Assembly (NCBI RefSeq): GCF_008710745.1
Contig: NZ_VYSA01000001.1
Location: 1,364,001 to 1,428,000, forward strand
Direction: 5' to 3'
DNA length: 64,000 bases
DNA from: Microbacterium rhizomatis
GTDB lineage: Bacteria > Actinomycetota > Actinomycetes > Actinomycetales > Microbacteriaceae
The translations under genes were made by a program, and so were the position numbers. The notes beneath the pieces were generated by a model. That model saw nothing but the letters and a program-made list of their open reading frames with translations. It made no database searches and was not told where the DNA came from. Positions 17,002-25,416 of this stretch are shown in pieces (position 1 is the first letter of the stretch; the number at the start of each line of letters is the position of its first letter).

Positions 17002-18257
17002 GTGATCGGATGCCTCCACTCGAGGGTCACCGTCGTGCCGTGCGCGTTCGTGACGATCTCAGAAGTACCACCGACGGCGGCGACGCGAGCGATGATCGAG
17101 GCGCGGATGCCGAGCCTGTCGTCGGGGACCTGATCGAGGTCGAAGCCCCCGCCCGCATCGGTCACGTCGATGCGCACTCCGCTCGGCGCGTGCGCACTGG
17201 CGACCTTCACGTGCAGGCCGACCCCGTCGACGTGCTCGATCGAGTTCGCGATCGCCTGCATGGCCGCGAGCACGAGCGCCCTCGCCACCCGACCGGGCAC
17301 GACGGGCGTGGCTGCGTCCAGCGCCCTGTCCACGGTGATCTCGACGCCGAGATCGGCCGCGCCGCGCTCGACGGCATCGGCGAGGGCCGCGGCATCCCTC
17401 GGCTCGTCACTGCCCTCACCCGCCTCCTGCTCGGTGTTGGCGAGGCGAGTGAGGGCCTCTTGCGCCATACCCACCGCGAGCTGGCGTTCCCGGCGCGAGG
17501 ACGCGCGCGCCGCGGCGATGAGGGCCGCCAGAACGCTGTCGTGCATGAGTGCCGCGACGGCGACGCGCTCCTGCTCGGCGGCATCAGCGGCGGCAGCCCC
17601 CGCATAGGAGGACACGGCCCTGGCCCGCGTCTCGTCGACGTTGGCCGCCACCCCTCGGAACACCCAGCCGACGCCGAGGAGCACGAACCCGAGGATCAGT
17701 GAGAACGACACGTCGAGGCCGACCGCGATCCAATACTCGGCGGCGAAGCCGCCCTGGATGAGGCGCGTGAGGGCGAACAGAAGGGGAACCATCGCCGCCC
17801 ACAGGATCTGCAGCGGCATGGGGAAGGCGAGTACGGCCGAGACTGTCGCGACGTTGACGAGATACCAGATCCACGGTTCCACGGCCGGATCGGACGGCAT
17901 CCCCGCAGTCGCGAACGGCCAGAGCAGGAGAGCCAAGACGTAGATGATCGCGAATGCTCCCGCGAAGATGGCGACGCCGCGGCCGATGAAGCACGCGATC
18001 AGCATGGCCAGGAGCGGCACGAACGTGAGGATCATCAGCGGCAGGTGCCATCCGGGCAGCTCGTCGCCGGGGCCGAGCGCCGCGAGGAAGGCCTGGGCAC
18101 CGAGCGCCATACAGCCCGCCGCGACCACCGGGGCGAGGATCCGCTCGATGCGCCGGCGCGTGAACGACCCGAGGCCCGCGGTCGTGTCGCGCGACTGCGG
18201 GATGTGCCCCCAGGCGTCGGCGAGTACCGCCCGGTCGGTGTCAGCCGTCACCAGCAT
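16998..18257 (-). CDS. Two-component sensor histidine kinase (NarL-partner type)
   Basis: 419 residues. Six predicted membrane helices fill residues 40-205, with no large extracellular sensor domain. The cytoplasmic part has VAVAALMHDSVLAALIAAAR, the H-box with His239 followed by Asp as in HisKA_3 kinases, then MQAIANSIEH (N-box) and VTDAGGGFDLDQVPDDRLGIRASI (G-box region). It should phosphorylate the LuxR-type regulator encoded just upstream, whose end it overlaps by 17 nt. The signal is unknown; the topology suggests sensing within or near the membrane. An internal GTG at 18251 is an alternative start. Confidence 0.88.
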   Translation of the reverse strand: MLVTADTDRAVLADAWGHIPQSRDTTAGLGSFTRRRIERILAPVVAAGCMALGAQAFLAALGPGDELPGWHLPLMILTFVPLLAMLIACFIGRGVAIFAGAFAIIYVLALLLWPFATAGMPSDPAVEPWIWYLVNVATVSAVLAFPMPLQILWAAMVPLLFALTRLIQGGFAAEYWIAVGLDVSFSLILGFVLLGVGWVFRGVAANVDETRARAVSSYAGAAAADAAEQERVAVAALMHDSVLAALIAAARASSRRERQLAVGMAQEALTRLANTEQEAGEGSDEPRDAAALADAVERGAADLGVEITVDRALDAATPVVPGRVARALVLAAMQAIANSIEHVDGVGLHVKVASAHAPSGVRIDVTDAGGGFDLDQVPDDRLGIRASIIARVAAVGGTSEIVTNAHGTTVTLEWRHPIT

Positions 18258-18906
18258 CCCCCGCGCTCTGGCTCACGATCCCGTCTTCCATCGCCCGGCG
18301 CAGCAGGTCGACCTTCGTCGGAGCGGGCCGGCCCACCTCCACGTATTTGACCCGCACCCGCGTGATGTTCTCTTTCGCGGTCGAGTACGCCACTCCGAGG
18401 CGGTCGGCGACCATCTTCAGCGGCAGTCCCGCCGCATACAGACGGAGGACCTCGCGCTCGCGCACCGACAGCTGCGCATCGGCGAAGGCCCGATCGCCCT
18501 CGACGGCGCTCGCCCATTCGACGTTGTTGAGCGCCTCGCCGCGCGCGACCGTCGCGACCGCGCTGATCACCTCGTCGATGGGCGAAGACTTGCTGATCAC
18601 CCCGGCTGCCCCGGCCACGAGGGCCTCGCGCACGCCGGCCGGCCGATCGGCGACCGAGTGGATGAGCACGCTGGAACCGTTGCCCACGAGGCGGCGCACG
18701 TTCTCGGTGATCGTCGTGCCGTCGCCGAGCGTCAGATCCAGCACGACCACGTCGGCGGGACTCGAATTGCTGCGCCTGCGCCACTCGAGGTACTGCGCGA
18801 CGTTCGCACCCGAGAAGACGACGGTCTTCTGGGCACGCGCACAGGCGGCCTCGAGGCCGAGCCGCACAGACTCGTGATCGTCGATCAATGCCACCCGCGT
18901 CGTCAT
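18241..18906 (-). CDS. LuxR/NarL-type response regulator
   Basis: 221 residues. Receiver domain with acidic pair Asp9/Asp10, phospho-acceptor Asp57 in VVVLDLTLGDG, Ser84 and Lys106 in GVISKSSP. After a linker the HTH (about 148-205) reads LSVREREVLRLYAAGLPLKMVADRLGVAYSTAKENITRVRVKY, a LuxR-type DNA-binding helix set. The ATG lies 6 nt after TAGGCT, suggesting a leaderless transcript for the three-gene module. Partner kinase overlaps by 17 nt. Targets are unknown; no obvious operator is visible nearby. Confidence 0.92.
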   Translation of the reverse strand: MTTRVALIDDHESVRLGLEAACARAQKTVVFSGANVAQYLEWRRRSNSSPADVVVLDLTLGDGTTITENVRRLVGNGSSVLIHSVADRPAGVREALVAGAAGVISKSSPIDEVISAVATVARGEALNNVEWASAVEGDRAFADAQLSVREREVLRLYAAGLPLKMVADRLGVAYSTAKENITRVRVKYVEVGRPAPTKVDLLRRAMEDGIVSQSAGDAGDG

Positions 18907-18912
18907 GGGGCC

Positions 18913-18918
18913 AGCCTA
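18913..18918 (-). promoter_or_regulatory. -10 box TAGGCT of the response regulator gene
   Basis: TAGGCT, six bases, then ATG 18906. Likely drives the regulator-kinase-membrane protein module. Confidence 0.5.
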
Positions 18919-20241
18919 TCCGCGGGTCAGCACCGCGATCGCCTCGAGGTGATGCGAGTGTGCGAAGAGGTCTACGGCATCCACTCGGGGCGTCTCATAA
19001 CCCGCCGCGCGGAAGGTCGCGAGGTCGCGCGCGAGGGCCACCGGGTCGCAGGCGACGTAGACGATCGCCGACGGTCCGAGAGCGGCGACGCCCTCGACGA
19101 CCTCCCGTCCCGCACCGGCCCGGGGCGGGTCCAGCACCACGACCCCCCGTGCAAGGCGCGCACGCTCGGCGGTCGACGCGGTGGAGGCCAGCCGGGCGAC
19201 GAATCGGTCGACCCGCTCGGTCTCTGCTCGCGCACCGAGCCACTCGGCGAGGTTCTGGCCGGCGTGCTCGGTCGCCCGCGGGTCGGACTCGACCGACGTG
19301 ACCCTCGTAGCCGCGCCCCCGACATCCCCGATGGCGGCGGCGAACAGCCCGACGCCGCCGTAGAGGTCGAGGTGCGAAGCGTCAGGGTCGACCCCCACGT
19401 CTCGCAGCGCGTCGGTCACGAGCCGGGTCAGTGAGTGCGCGGCGAGGCGGTGCACCTGCCAGAACCCGCCCGCATCCACGCGGAAATCCCGGTCGCCGAC
19501 GCGCTCGACCACGACCTCTCGCGCTTCCGGGGGAACGGGAGCGATCGGATGCGGCGGCTTCCGCCCGCCGCGCGCACGAGCGATGCGCGGCGGATCCGGT
19601 CGGGGGATGACCCGCACGCGGCCGTCCGCGGGCTGCACCAGGTCGATGCGGCCCGGCGCGCCGGTCGACAGGCCCAGGCCCACCCATTCGATGCCCGGAG
19701 TGGCCAGAGGGAGATCATCGACGGCGATCACGCGGTGACTGCGCGCGGCGTACGGACCCACGCGGCCCTCGCCGTCCACGTGGAGGCTGAGACGGGTGCG
19801 CCATGCGGTGCCGTCGGATTCTTCGGGGAGCCCGCCTGCCGGGACCAGCGGGGCACGCATCGAGGTCGGCAGATCGAGGCCGCCGATGCGGGCGAGCGCG
19901 TCGCGGAGCACCTGGTCTTTCAGGTCGCGCTGATGCTCGAGCGCGATGTGACCGAACTCCGCACCTCCCGGCCGATCGTGCGGCGCCACGTCGATGTCGG
20001 CGGCACGCCAGACGTGCGGACGGCGGTGGGGCGACGCATCCAGGACCTCCAGCGCCTCGGCGCGCCAGAACGACTGCCTGCCCGTGTCGGTGAGCCGCAC
20101 GCGCACTCGTTCACCGGGGATCACATCGGGGACGAAGACCACACGACCCGGACTGTCTGTGGCGGCGCCGTGGCGGGCGACGAACACCCCGCCGTGCGCC
20201 ACGCCGGAGATGTCGAGGTCGATGATGTCGCCGGGGTTCAC
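18916..20241 (-). CDS. TRAM-domain class I RNA methyltransferase (TrmA/RlmD family)
   Basis: About 441 residues. An N-terminal TRAM domain (GDIIDLDISGVAHGGVFVARH to VRVRLTDTG) is followed by a SAM-dependent methyltransferase: HLDLYGGVGLFAAAIGD (SAM loop), VVVLDPPRAGAGREVVEGV and the catalytic-Cys block IVYVACDPVALARDLATF. These enzymes make 5-methyluridine in tRNA or 23S rRNA. The cysteine set of the RlmD-type 4Fe-4S cluster is absent after the TRAM domain, and the exact target base is not predictable. I use GTG 20241, since the upstream in-frame codon at 20259 is TTG. It is divergent from maf, with 53 bp between starts. Confidence 0.9.
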   Translation of the reverse strand: MNPGDIIDLDISGVAHGGVFVARHGAATDSPGRVVFVPDVIPGERVRVRLTDTGRQSFWRAEALEVLDASPHRRPHVWRAADIDVAPHDRPGGAEFGHIALEHQRDLKDQVLRDALARIGGLDLPTSMRAPLVPAGGLPEESDGTAWRTRLSLHVDGEGRVGPYAARSHRVIAVDDLPLATPGIEWVGLGLSTGAPGRIDLVQPADGRVRVIPRPDPPRIARARGGRKPPHPIAPVPPEAREVVVERVGDRDFRVDAGGFWQVHRLAAHSLTRLVTDALRDVGVDPDASHLDLYGGVGLFAAAIGDVGGAATRVTSVESDPRATEHAGQNLAEWLGARAETERVDRFVARLASTASTAERARLARGVVVLDPPRAGAGREVVEGVAALGPSAIVYVACDPVALARDLATFRAAGYETPRVDAVDLFAHSHHLEAIAVLTRG

Positions 20242-20282
20242 GCTCCGAGCATCGCACAACCGCCTGTGGGCGACCGGCGGGC

Positions 20283-20288
20283 TAGCGT
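20283..20288 (+). promoter_or_regulatory. -10 box TAGCGT of maf
   Basis: TAGCGT, six bases, then ATG 20295. Lies in the 53 bp between the divergent starts of maf and the RNA methylase gene. Confidence 0.5.
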
Positions 20289-20294
20289 TGACCT

Positions 20295-20939
20295 ATGCGC
20301 GTGTGCCTCGCCTCGACCTCGCCCGCCCGGCTCATGCTGCTGCGACAGGCCGGGATCGAGCCCGAGACCCGCGCGCCCGCCGTCGACGAAGAGGCGGTCA
20401 TCGCCGAGATCGAGGCGGCTCAGGGCCGACTCGCGCCTGCCGACCACGTGCTGCTTCTGGCCCGCCGCAAGGCCGAGGACGTCGCAGCCGCCCTGCGCAC
20501 CCGCCATCCGCGTTTCGACGGGATCGTGATCGGCGGAGACTCGATGTTCGAGTTCGACGGGGAGGTGCTCGGCAAGCCGTACACCGCCCCCGCGGCGACC
20601 GCCCGATGGAAGGCGATGCGTGGGCGGACCGGCGTCCTGCATTCCGGACACAGCGTCGTGCGCCTCTCGCCCGGCGCGACGCCGATCGAGGCGCACGCGG
20701 TGGCCGAGGCATCCGTATCGTTCAGTGCAGACGTGACGGATGCCGAGATCGCCGCGTATGTCGCGACGGGCGAACCGCTGCACGTGGCCGGTGCGTTCAC
20801 GATCGACAGCCTCGGCGGCGCGTTCATCGAGCGGATCGAAGGGGAGCCGTCGACCGTCGTCGGTATGTCGCTGTCCACCGTTCGGCGCCTCGCCGGTGAA
20901 CTGGGCGTGACGTGGACCGATCTCTGGAACCGGACGTGA
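20295..20939 (+). CDS. maf: Maf-family nucleotide pyrophosphatase
   Basis: 214 residues. Maf proteins hydrolyse non-canonical or modified nucleoside triphosphates. N-terminal RVCLASTSPARLMLLRQAG is the phosphate-binding ASxSPxR motif, PAVDEEAV follows, and IGGDSMFEFDGEVLGKPYTAPAATARW carries the D and G-K-P block; GEPLHVAGAFTIDSLGGAFIERIEG is the C-terminal substrate loop. TAGCGT is 6 nt before the ATG. In many Actinobacteria maf sits beside the acyl-CoA carboxylase genes, as here. Confidence 0.94.
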   Translation: MRVCLASTSPARLMLLRQAGIEPETRAPAVDEEAVIAEIEAAQGRLAPADHVLLLARRKAEDVAAALRTRHPRFDGIVIGGDSMFEFDGEVLGKPYTAPAATARWKAMRGRTGVLHSGHSVVRLSPGATPIEAHAVAEASVSFSADVTDAEIAAYVATGEPLHVAGAFTIDSLGGAFIERIEGEPSTVVGMSLSTVRRLAGELGVTWTDLWNRT

Positions 20940-20977
20940 CCCGCAGCGGTTCGTAGACTCCGCTACACCTTTCTCGG

Positions 20978-20994
20978 GCTTTCTTGTCGAAAGC
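20978..20994. other. Small hairpin between maf and the carboxylase alpha gene
   Basis: GCTTTC-TTGTC-GAAAGC. May end maf transcription or bind a regulator ahead of the -10 at 21022. Confidence 0.3.
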
Positions 20995-21021
20995 AGTCAA
21001 AAGAGGCCGCCGTCACCTGGA

Positions 21022-21027
21022 TAGGCT
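21022..21027 (+). promoter_or_regulatory. -10 box TAGGCT of the carboxylase alpha gene
   Basis: TAGGCT, seven bases, then ATG 21035. Argues against the in-frame ATG at 20984. Confidence 0.55.
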
Positions 21028-21034
21028 GGCATCC

Positions 21035-22801
21035 ATGCCCTCGATTGCCAAGGTCCTTGTCGCGAACCGTGGCGAGATCGCCGTCCGCATCATCCGCGCC
21101 GCCCGAGACTCGGGCAAGGCCTCGGTCGCCGTGTACGCCGACCAGGATCGCGATGCGCTGCACGCGCGGCTCGCCGACGAGGCCTATGCCCTCGGCGGCA
21201 GTACGAGCGCCGAGACATACCTGTCGATAGAGAAGATCCTGTCGGTGGCGCGCCGTTCGGGCGCCGACGCGGTGCATCCCGGCTACGGCTTCCTCGCCGA
21301 GAACGCCGAATTCGCCCGCGCCGTCATCGGTGCCGGTCTCGTCTGGATCGGCCCGTCGCCCGAGGCGATCGAGGCGCTCGGCGACAAGGTCACCGCGCGT
21401 CACGTCGCCGAGAAGGTCGGCGCTCCCCTCGCCCCCGGCACCCCCGGGCCCGTCGACGGAGCGGACGAGGTCGTGGCCTTCGCCCAGGAATTCGGGCTGC
21501 CGATCGCGATCAAGGCGGCATACGGCGGCGGCGGCCGCGGCCTCAAGGTCGCCCGCGAGCTGGACGAGATCCCCGAGCTGTTCGAGTCCGCCACCCGCGA
21601 GGCGATCAGCGCGTTCGGACGGGGCGAGTGCTTCGTCGAGAAGTACCTCGACAAGCCCCGGCACGTCGAGACGCAGTGCCTCGCGGATGCTGCGGGCAAC
21701 GTCGTCGTGATCTCCACGCGCGACTGCTCGCTGCAGCGCCGGCACCAGAAGCTCGTCGAAGAGGCGCCCGCACCGTTCCTCACCCCAGAGCAGAACCGCA
21801 CGCTGTACGAGTCGTCCAAGGCCATCCTCCGCGAGGTCGGCTACGTCGGCGCGGGAACATGCGAATTCCTCATCGGCGCCGACGGAACGATCTCGTTCCT
21901 CGAGGTCAACACTCGCCTGCAGGTCGAGCATCCCGTCTCCGAAGAGGTGACCGGGATCGATCTCGTGCGCGAGCAGTTCCGGATCGCGGAGGGCGGGACG
22001 CTGGACTATGCCGACCCCGAACCGGTCGGGCACTCGATCGAGTTCCGCATCAACGGCGAAGACCCGGGGCGCGGATTCCTCCCGCAGCCCGGGCCGATCC
22101 ACGTCTTCAAGACGTTCGGGGGCCCCGGCATCCGGCTGGATTCCGGCGTGACCGCCGGCGACAGCGTCAGCGGGGCATTCGACTCGCTTCTGGCCAAGAT
22201 CATCGTCTCGGGCAAGGATCGCGCCGAGGCGCTCGAGCGGGCGCGGCGCGCCCTGGACGAGTTCGAGGTCGCGGGGCTTCCCACGGTGCTGCCGTTCCAC
22301 CGCAAGCTCGTCCGCGATCCGGCGTTCACCGCGGAGGACGGCAGCTTCGGCGTCTACACGCGCTGGATCGAGACCGAGTTCGTGAACGACATCCCGCCGT
22401 GGGACGGCGAACTCGAGGCGCCCCAGGCCGCCGAGTCTCGGCACACGGTGGTCGTCGAAGTCGGCGGCAAGCGACTCGAGGTGAGCCTTCCCGATCGGAT
22501 CGTGGGCGCCACAGCCACTGCCGGCCGCCCTGCAGCCGTGCCGCCCTCGCGGCGCTCGCACGCACCCAGCGTGAGCGCGGGCGCATCGGGCGACGCCGTG
22601 AAGGCGCCGATGCAGGCGACCATCGTGAAGCTCGCCGTCGAGGACGGCCAGTCCGTCGTCAAGGGCGACCTGGTGGTCGTGCTCGAGGCGATGAAGATGG
22701 AGCAGCCCATCCAGGCGCACAAGGACGGTGTGGTCGGTGCGATCAACGCCGCCCCCGGCACCACGGTCTCGGCCGGGCACCAGCTCCTCACGATCTCCTA
22801 G
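21035..22801 (+). CDS. Acyl-CoA carboxylase alpha chain (biotin carboxylase + BCCP)
   Basis: 588 residues, AccA3-like. It carboxylates biotin with ATP and bicarbonate and carries the biotin itself. Biotin carboxylase: [19 protein letters not shown] (N-terminal), [27 protein letters not shown] (ATP-grasp loop), [43 protein letters not shown]. The C-terminal 75 residues are a biotinyl domain with [11 protein letters not shown]; Lys554 should be biotinylated by BirA. ATG 21035 is 7 nt after TAGGCT, so the open frame from 20984 is not used. It works with AccD and AccE encoded 6 kb upstream. Confidence 0.97.
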   Translation: MPSIAKVLVANRGEIAVRIIRAARDSGKASVAVYADQDRDALHARLADEAYALGGSTSAETYLSIEKILSVARRSGADAVHPGYGFLAENAEFARAVIGAGLVWIGPSPEAIEALGDKVTARHVAEKVGAPLAPGTPGPVDGADEVVAFAQEFGLPIAIKAAYGGGGRGLKVARELDEIPELFESATREAISAFGRGECFVEKYLDKPRHVETQCLADAAGNVVVISTRDCSLQRRHQKLVEEAPAPFLTPEQNRTLYESSKAILREVGYVGAGTCEFLIGADGTISFLEVNTRLQVEHPVSEEVTGIDLVREQFRIAEGGTLDYADPEPVGHSIEFRINGEDPGRGFLPQPGPIHVFKTFGGPGIRLDSGVTAGDSVSGAFDSLLAKIIVSGKDRAEALERARRALDEFEVAGLPTVLPFHRKLVRDPAFTAEDGSFGVYTRWIETEFVNDIPPWDGELEAPQAAESRHTVVVEVGGKRLEVSLPDRIVGATATAGRPAAVPPSRRSHAPSVSAGASGDAVKAPMQATIVKLAVEDGQSVVKGDLVVVLEAMKMEQPIQAHKDGVVGAINAAPGTTVSAGHQLLTIS

Positions 22802-22830
22802 GGTCCGGTCCCTCGCCCCACGCGCCGCAT

Positions 22831-22848
22831 GTCTGCCAGCTGGCGGAC
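22831..22848. terminator. Short dyad between convergent carboxylase alpha and lpdA genes
   Basis: GTCTGCCAG/CTGGCGGAC, nine-base arms with one mismatch and no loop. Only candidate signal in the 119 bp gap; weak as a terminator. Confidence 0.25.
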
Positions 22849-22920
22849 GCCTGGGCACGGCACGACGTGCTTACGGACACGGGCCCCCGCGCCGAGCCGT
22901 CGACTGGCGCCTGCGCGCGC

Positions 22921-24372
22921 TCAGGCGTCGCCGTAGACCGTGTGGTCGACGACGTGCATCGCGCGCGCGGCATCCGTGATGCTGCTCGAGAGCGAGGGGT
23001 AGACCGCGAAGACGCGAGAGACCTGGTCGACTGTCAGTCGGCGTTCCACCGCGATCGCGATCGGATAGATGAGTTCGGATGCGCGGGGCCCGACGATGAC
23101 GCCGCCGATCACCGTGCCGCTCCCCTCGCGGGCGATGAGCTTGACGAATCCGTCCTTGATGCCCATCATCTTCGCGCGCGGATTGGCCGCGAGCGGCAGC
23201 TTGTGGACGACGCCGTTGATCAGCCCGTCGGTGATGTCCTTCTCCTGCCACCCGACGGTGGCGATCTCGGGCGCGGTGAAGATGTTCGAGGTGATGCGCC
23301 GGCGCTCGAGTGGGATGACGACATCGCCGAGCGCGTGGAAGATCGCCGTCCGACCCTGCATCGAAGCGACCGACGCGAGGGGCACGAAAGTCGTGCAGTC
23401 GCCGGCGGCGTAGATGTTCGGCACCGACGTGCGCGCGACCTTGTTGACCTGGATGTGACCGGAGGCGGTCATCTGCACACCGGCCTCCTCCAGCCCGATG
23501 CCGGCGGTGTTCGGGATCGACCCGACGGCCAGCAGGCAGTGACTGCCCTCGACCGTTCGGCCGTCCGACAGGGTCACGATCACTCCGTCGCCGTCGCGCT
23601 CCACCTTGTCGGCGCGTGACGTGGACAGCACGTTCATTCCGCCGCGCTTGAACACGCGTTCGAGGACGGCCGCAGCATCCGTATCCTCCCCCGGGAGCAC
23701 CTGGTCGCGGCTGGAGATCAGCGTGACCTTGGCGCCCAGGTTCATGTAGGCCGACGCGAACTCGGCGCCGGTGACGCCCGAGCCGACGACGATCAGGTGC
23801 CCGGGAAGCGCCTTCATGTCGTACAGCTGGGTCCAGGTGAGGATGCGCTGACCGTCCGGCTTGGCGCTGGGCAGCTCTCGGGGGGAGGCGCCCACCGAGA
23901 TCAGGAGCGTGTCGGCCTCGATGCGGTCGAAATCGGTCCCGCCCGGGCCTGTGGACACCACGACCGCGTTGTCGCTGTCGAGCCGCCCGTGGCCGGAGAT
24001 GATCCGCACCCCTGCCTCGACGAGGCCGGCGCGCATGTCGTCGGACTGCTGACGCGCCAGCGAGAGGAGCCGCTTGTTCACCGCGCCCATGTTGATGGCG
24101 ATCTCGGGCTTGAGCGGCTTGCCCTCCGCTCCGCGGGCGAACAGCTGCACGCCGAGGTCGCCGGCCTGCGAGATCGCGACGGCGGCATCTGCGGTCGCGA
24201 TCAGCGTCTTGGAGGGGACCACGTCGGTGATCACGGCCGACCCGCCGATCCCCGCGCGCTCGACGACGGTCACCTCGGCACCGAGCTGAGCCGCGGCGAG
24301 CGCCGCTTCGTATCCGCCGGGGCCGCCGCCGATGATCGCGACGCTCTGGGTGCTCTCGAAGCTCAACGACAT
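22921..24372 (-). CDS. lpdA: NAD(P)H-quinone dehydrogenase, LpdA type
   Basis: 483 residues, flavoprotein disulfide reductase fold: SVAIIGGGPGGYEAALAAAQLGAEVTVVE (FAD), LIVVGSGVTGAEFASAYMNLGAKVTLISSRD (NAD(P)), IYAAGDCT (FAD) and a C-terminal dimerisation domain. The redox-active C-x4-C of lipoamide dehydrogenases is missing (GIGGSAVITDVVPSKTLIA), as in mycobacterial LpdA, which reduces quinones. ATG 24372 is 6 nt after AAGAAT, and the family begins with this SVAIIGGG block; the open frame further upstream is antisense to the PNP gene. It converges with the carboxylase alpha gene. Confidence 0.93.
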   Translation of the reverse strand: MSLSFESTQSVAIIGGGPGGYEAALAAAQLGAEVTVVERAGIGGSAVITDVVPSKTLIATADAAVAISQAGDLGVQLFARGAEGKPLKPEIAINMGAVNKRLLSLARQQSDDMRAGLVEAGVRIISGHGRLDSDNAVVVSTGPGGTDFDRIEADTLLISVGASPRELPSAKPDGQRILTWTQLYDMKALPGHLIVVGSGVTGAEFASAYMNLGAKVTLISSRDQVLPGEDTDAAAVLERVFKRGGMNVLSTSRADKVERDGDGVIVTLSDGRTVEGSHCLLAVGSIPNTAGIGLEEAGVQMTASGHIQVNKVARTSVPNIYAAGDCTTFVPLASVASMQGRTAIFHALGDVVIPLERRRITSNIFTAPEIATVGWQEKDITDGLINGVVHKLPLAANPRAKMMGIKDGFVKLIAREGSGTVIGGVIVGPRASELIYPIAIAVERRLTVDQVSRVFAVYPSLSSSITDAARAMHVVDHTVYGDA

Positions 24373-24378
24373 GCGTCC

Positions 24379-24384
24379 ATTCTT
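24379..24384 (-). promoter_or_regulatory. -10 box AAGAAT of lpdA
   Basis: AAGAAT, six bases, then ATG 24372. First base differs from TANNNT; spacing agrees with the leaderless pattern. Confidence 0.4.
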
Positions 24385-24523
24385 CCCTGTCGCAGCCGCC
24401 GACGCCGCCACGCTCCTTCGGGCGCCTGCTCGCGCGCCCGAGCCGTTCGAGATCGCGTCAGGATGAGGTCTTCTGCGCTGACGGCGGATCACCGTCGGAG
24501 TACGTGGGCGCGGATTCCGGACA

Positions 24524-24547
24524 CCCGTCCCGCGCGTCGCGGACGGG
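24524..24547. other. Inverted repeat upstream of the PNP gene
   Basis: CCCGTCC (24524-24530) and GGACGGG (24541-24547), with inner CGCG pairing possible. It lies 30 bp before the PNP -10, in the divergent lpdA/PNP region, so it may be an operator. Confidence 0.35.
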
Positions 24548-24576
24548 CGCTGCTGGCCCTGGCGGCTGGGCGTTCC

Positions 24577-24582
24577 TAAGGT
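24577..24582 (+). promoter_or_regulatory. -10 box TAAGGT of the PNP gene
   Basis: TAAGGT, six bases, then ATG 24589. An inverted repeat (24524-24547) lies 30 bp upstream. Confidence 0.5.
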
Positions 24583-24588
24583 AGGGGC

Positions 24589-25416
24589 ATGCCTGACACC
24601 AATCCTCTCGACGATCCCGCTGCCGATCCGTTCGCGATCGCGACCGCCGCAGCCGCCGACATCGCACGCCTGACCGGCGTCGAGCGGCACGACATCGCCC
24701 TCACGCTCGGGAGCGGCTGGGGACGCGCGGCCGAGCTCGTCGGAGAGACGATCGCGACGATCGCGGCGACCGATGTGACCGGATTCAGCGCCCCCGCTCT
24801 GGAGGGCCACGTCGGGACGCTTCGCAGCGTGCTCACCCCGCGCGGCAAGCGGGTGCTGGTGATCGGCGCACGCACGCACTTCTACGAGGGTCACGGACCC
24901 CGGCGCGTCGTGCACAGCGTGCGGACGGCCGCGGCCAGCGGAGCTCGCACGATGGTTCTGACCAACGGCGCGGGCGGAATCAATCCGCACTGGAAGCCCG
25001 GGCAACCCGTGCTGATCAGCGACCACATCAACCTCACCGGCGCCTCTCCCCTGGAGGGCGCCACCTTCATCGACCTCACCGACCTGTACACGATGCGCCT
25101 GCGCGACCTCGCGCGCACGATCGACCCGAGTCTGGACGAAGGCGTCTACTGCCAGTTCCGCGGACCCCAGTACGAGACGCCGGCCGAGGTGCAGATGGCC
25201 AAGACGATCGGCGGCCACATCGTCGGCATGTCGACCGCGCTGGAGGCGATCGCCGCCCGCCAGGCCGGGATGGAGGTGCTGGGCTTCTCGCTCATCACGA
25301 ACATGGCGGCCGGCATCCAGACGACGCCGCTCAGCCACCAGGAGGTGATCGAGGCGGGTCGTGAGGCCGAACCGGTCATCTCGGATCTGCTGGCTCGAGT
25401 GATCGGGGCGTTGTGA
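24589..25416 (+). CDS. Purine nucleoside phosphorylase
   Basis: 275 residues, trimeric PNP family (PunA/DeoD2-like). Splits inosine or guanosine with phosphate. LGSGWGRAAEL is the phosphate loop, VLVIGARTHFYEGHGPRRVVHSVRTAAASGARTMVLTNGAGGINPHWKPGQPVLISDHINLTG matches the core, and CQFRGPQYETPAEVQMAKTIGGHIVGMSTALEAIAARQAGMEVLGFSLITNMAAGI gives the Glu and Asn base-binding residues. TAAGGT ends 6 nt before the ATG. GTGA overlap with the phosphohexomutase downstream, which may process the sugar phosphate produced. Confidence 0.95.
   Translation: MPDTNPLDDPAADPFAIATAAAADIARLTGVERHDIALTLGSGWGRAAELVGETIATIAATDVTGFSAPALEGHVGTLRSVLTPRGKRVLVIGARTHFYEGHGPRRVVHSVRTAAASGARTMVLTNGAGGINPHWKPGQPVLISDHINLTGASPLEGATFIDLTDLYTMRLRDLARTIDPSLDEGVYCQFRGPQYETPAEVQMAKTIGGHIVGMSTALEAIAARQAGMEVLGFSLITNMAAGIQTTPLSHQEVIEAGREAEPVISDLLARVIGAL

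Noticed and set aside
20963..22858. Long open frame on the minus strand opposite the carboxylase alpha gene
   Set aside because: The plus-strand frame has complete biotin carboxylase and biotinyl motifs; the minus frame shows only the Arg/Asp/Gly-rich bias of antisense frames in high-GC DNA.
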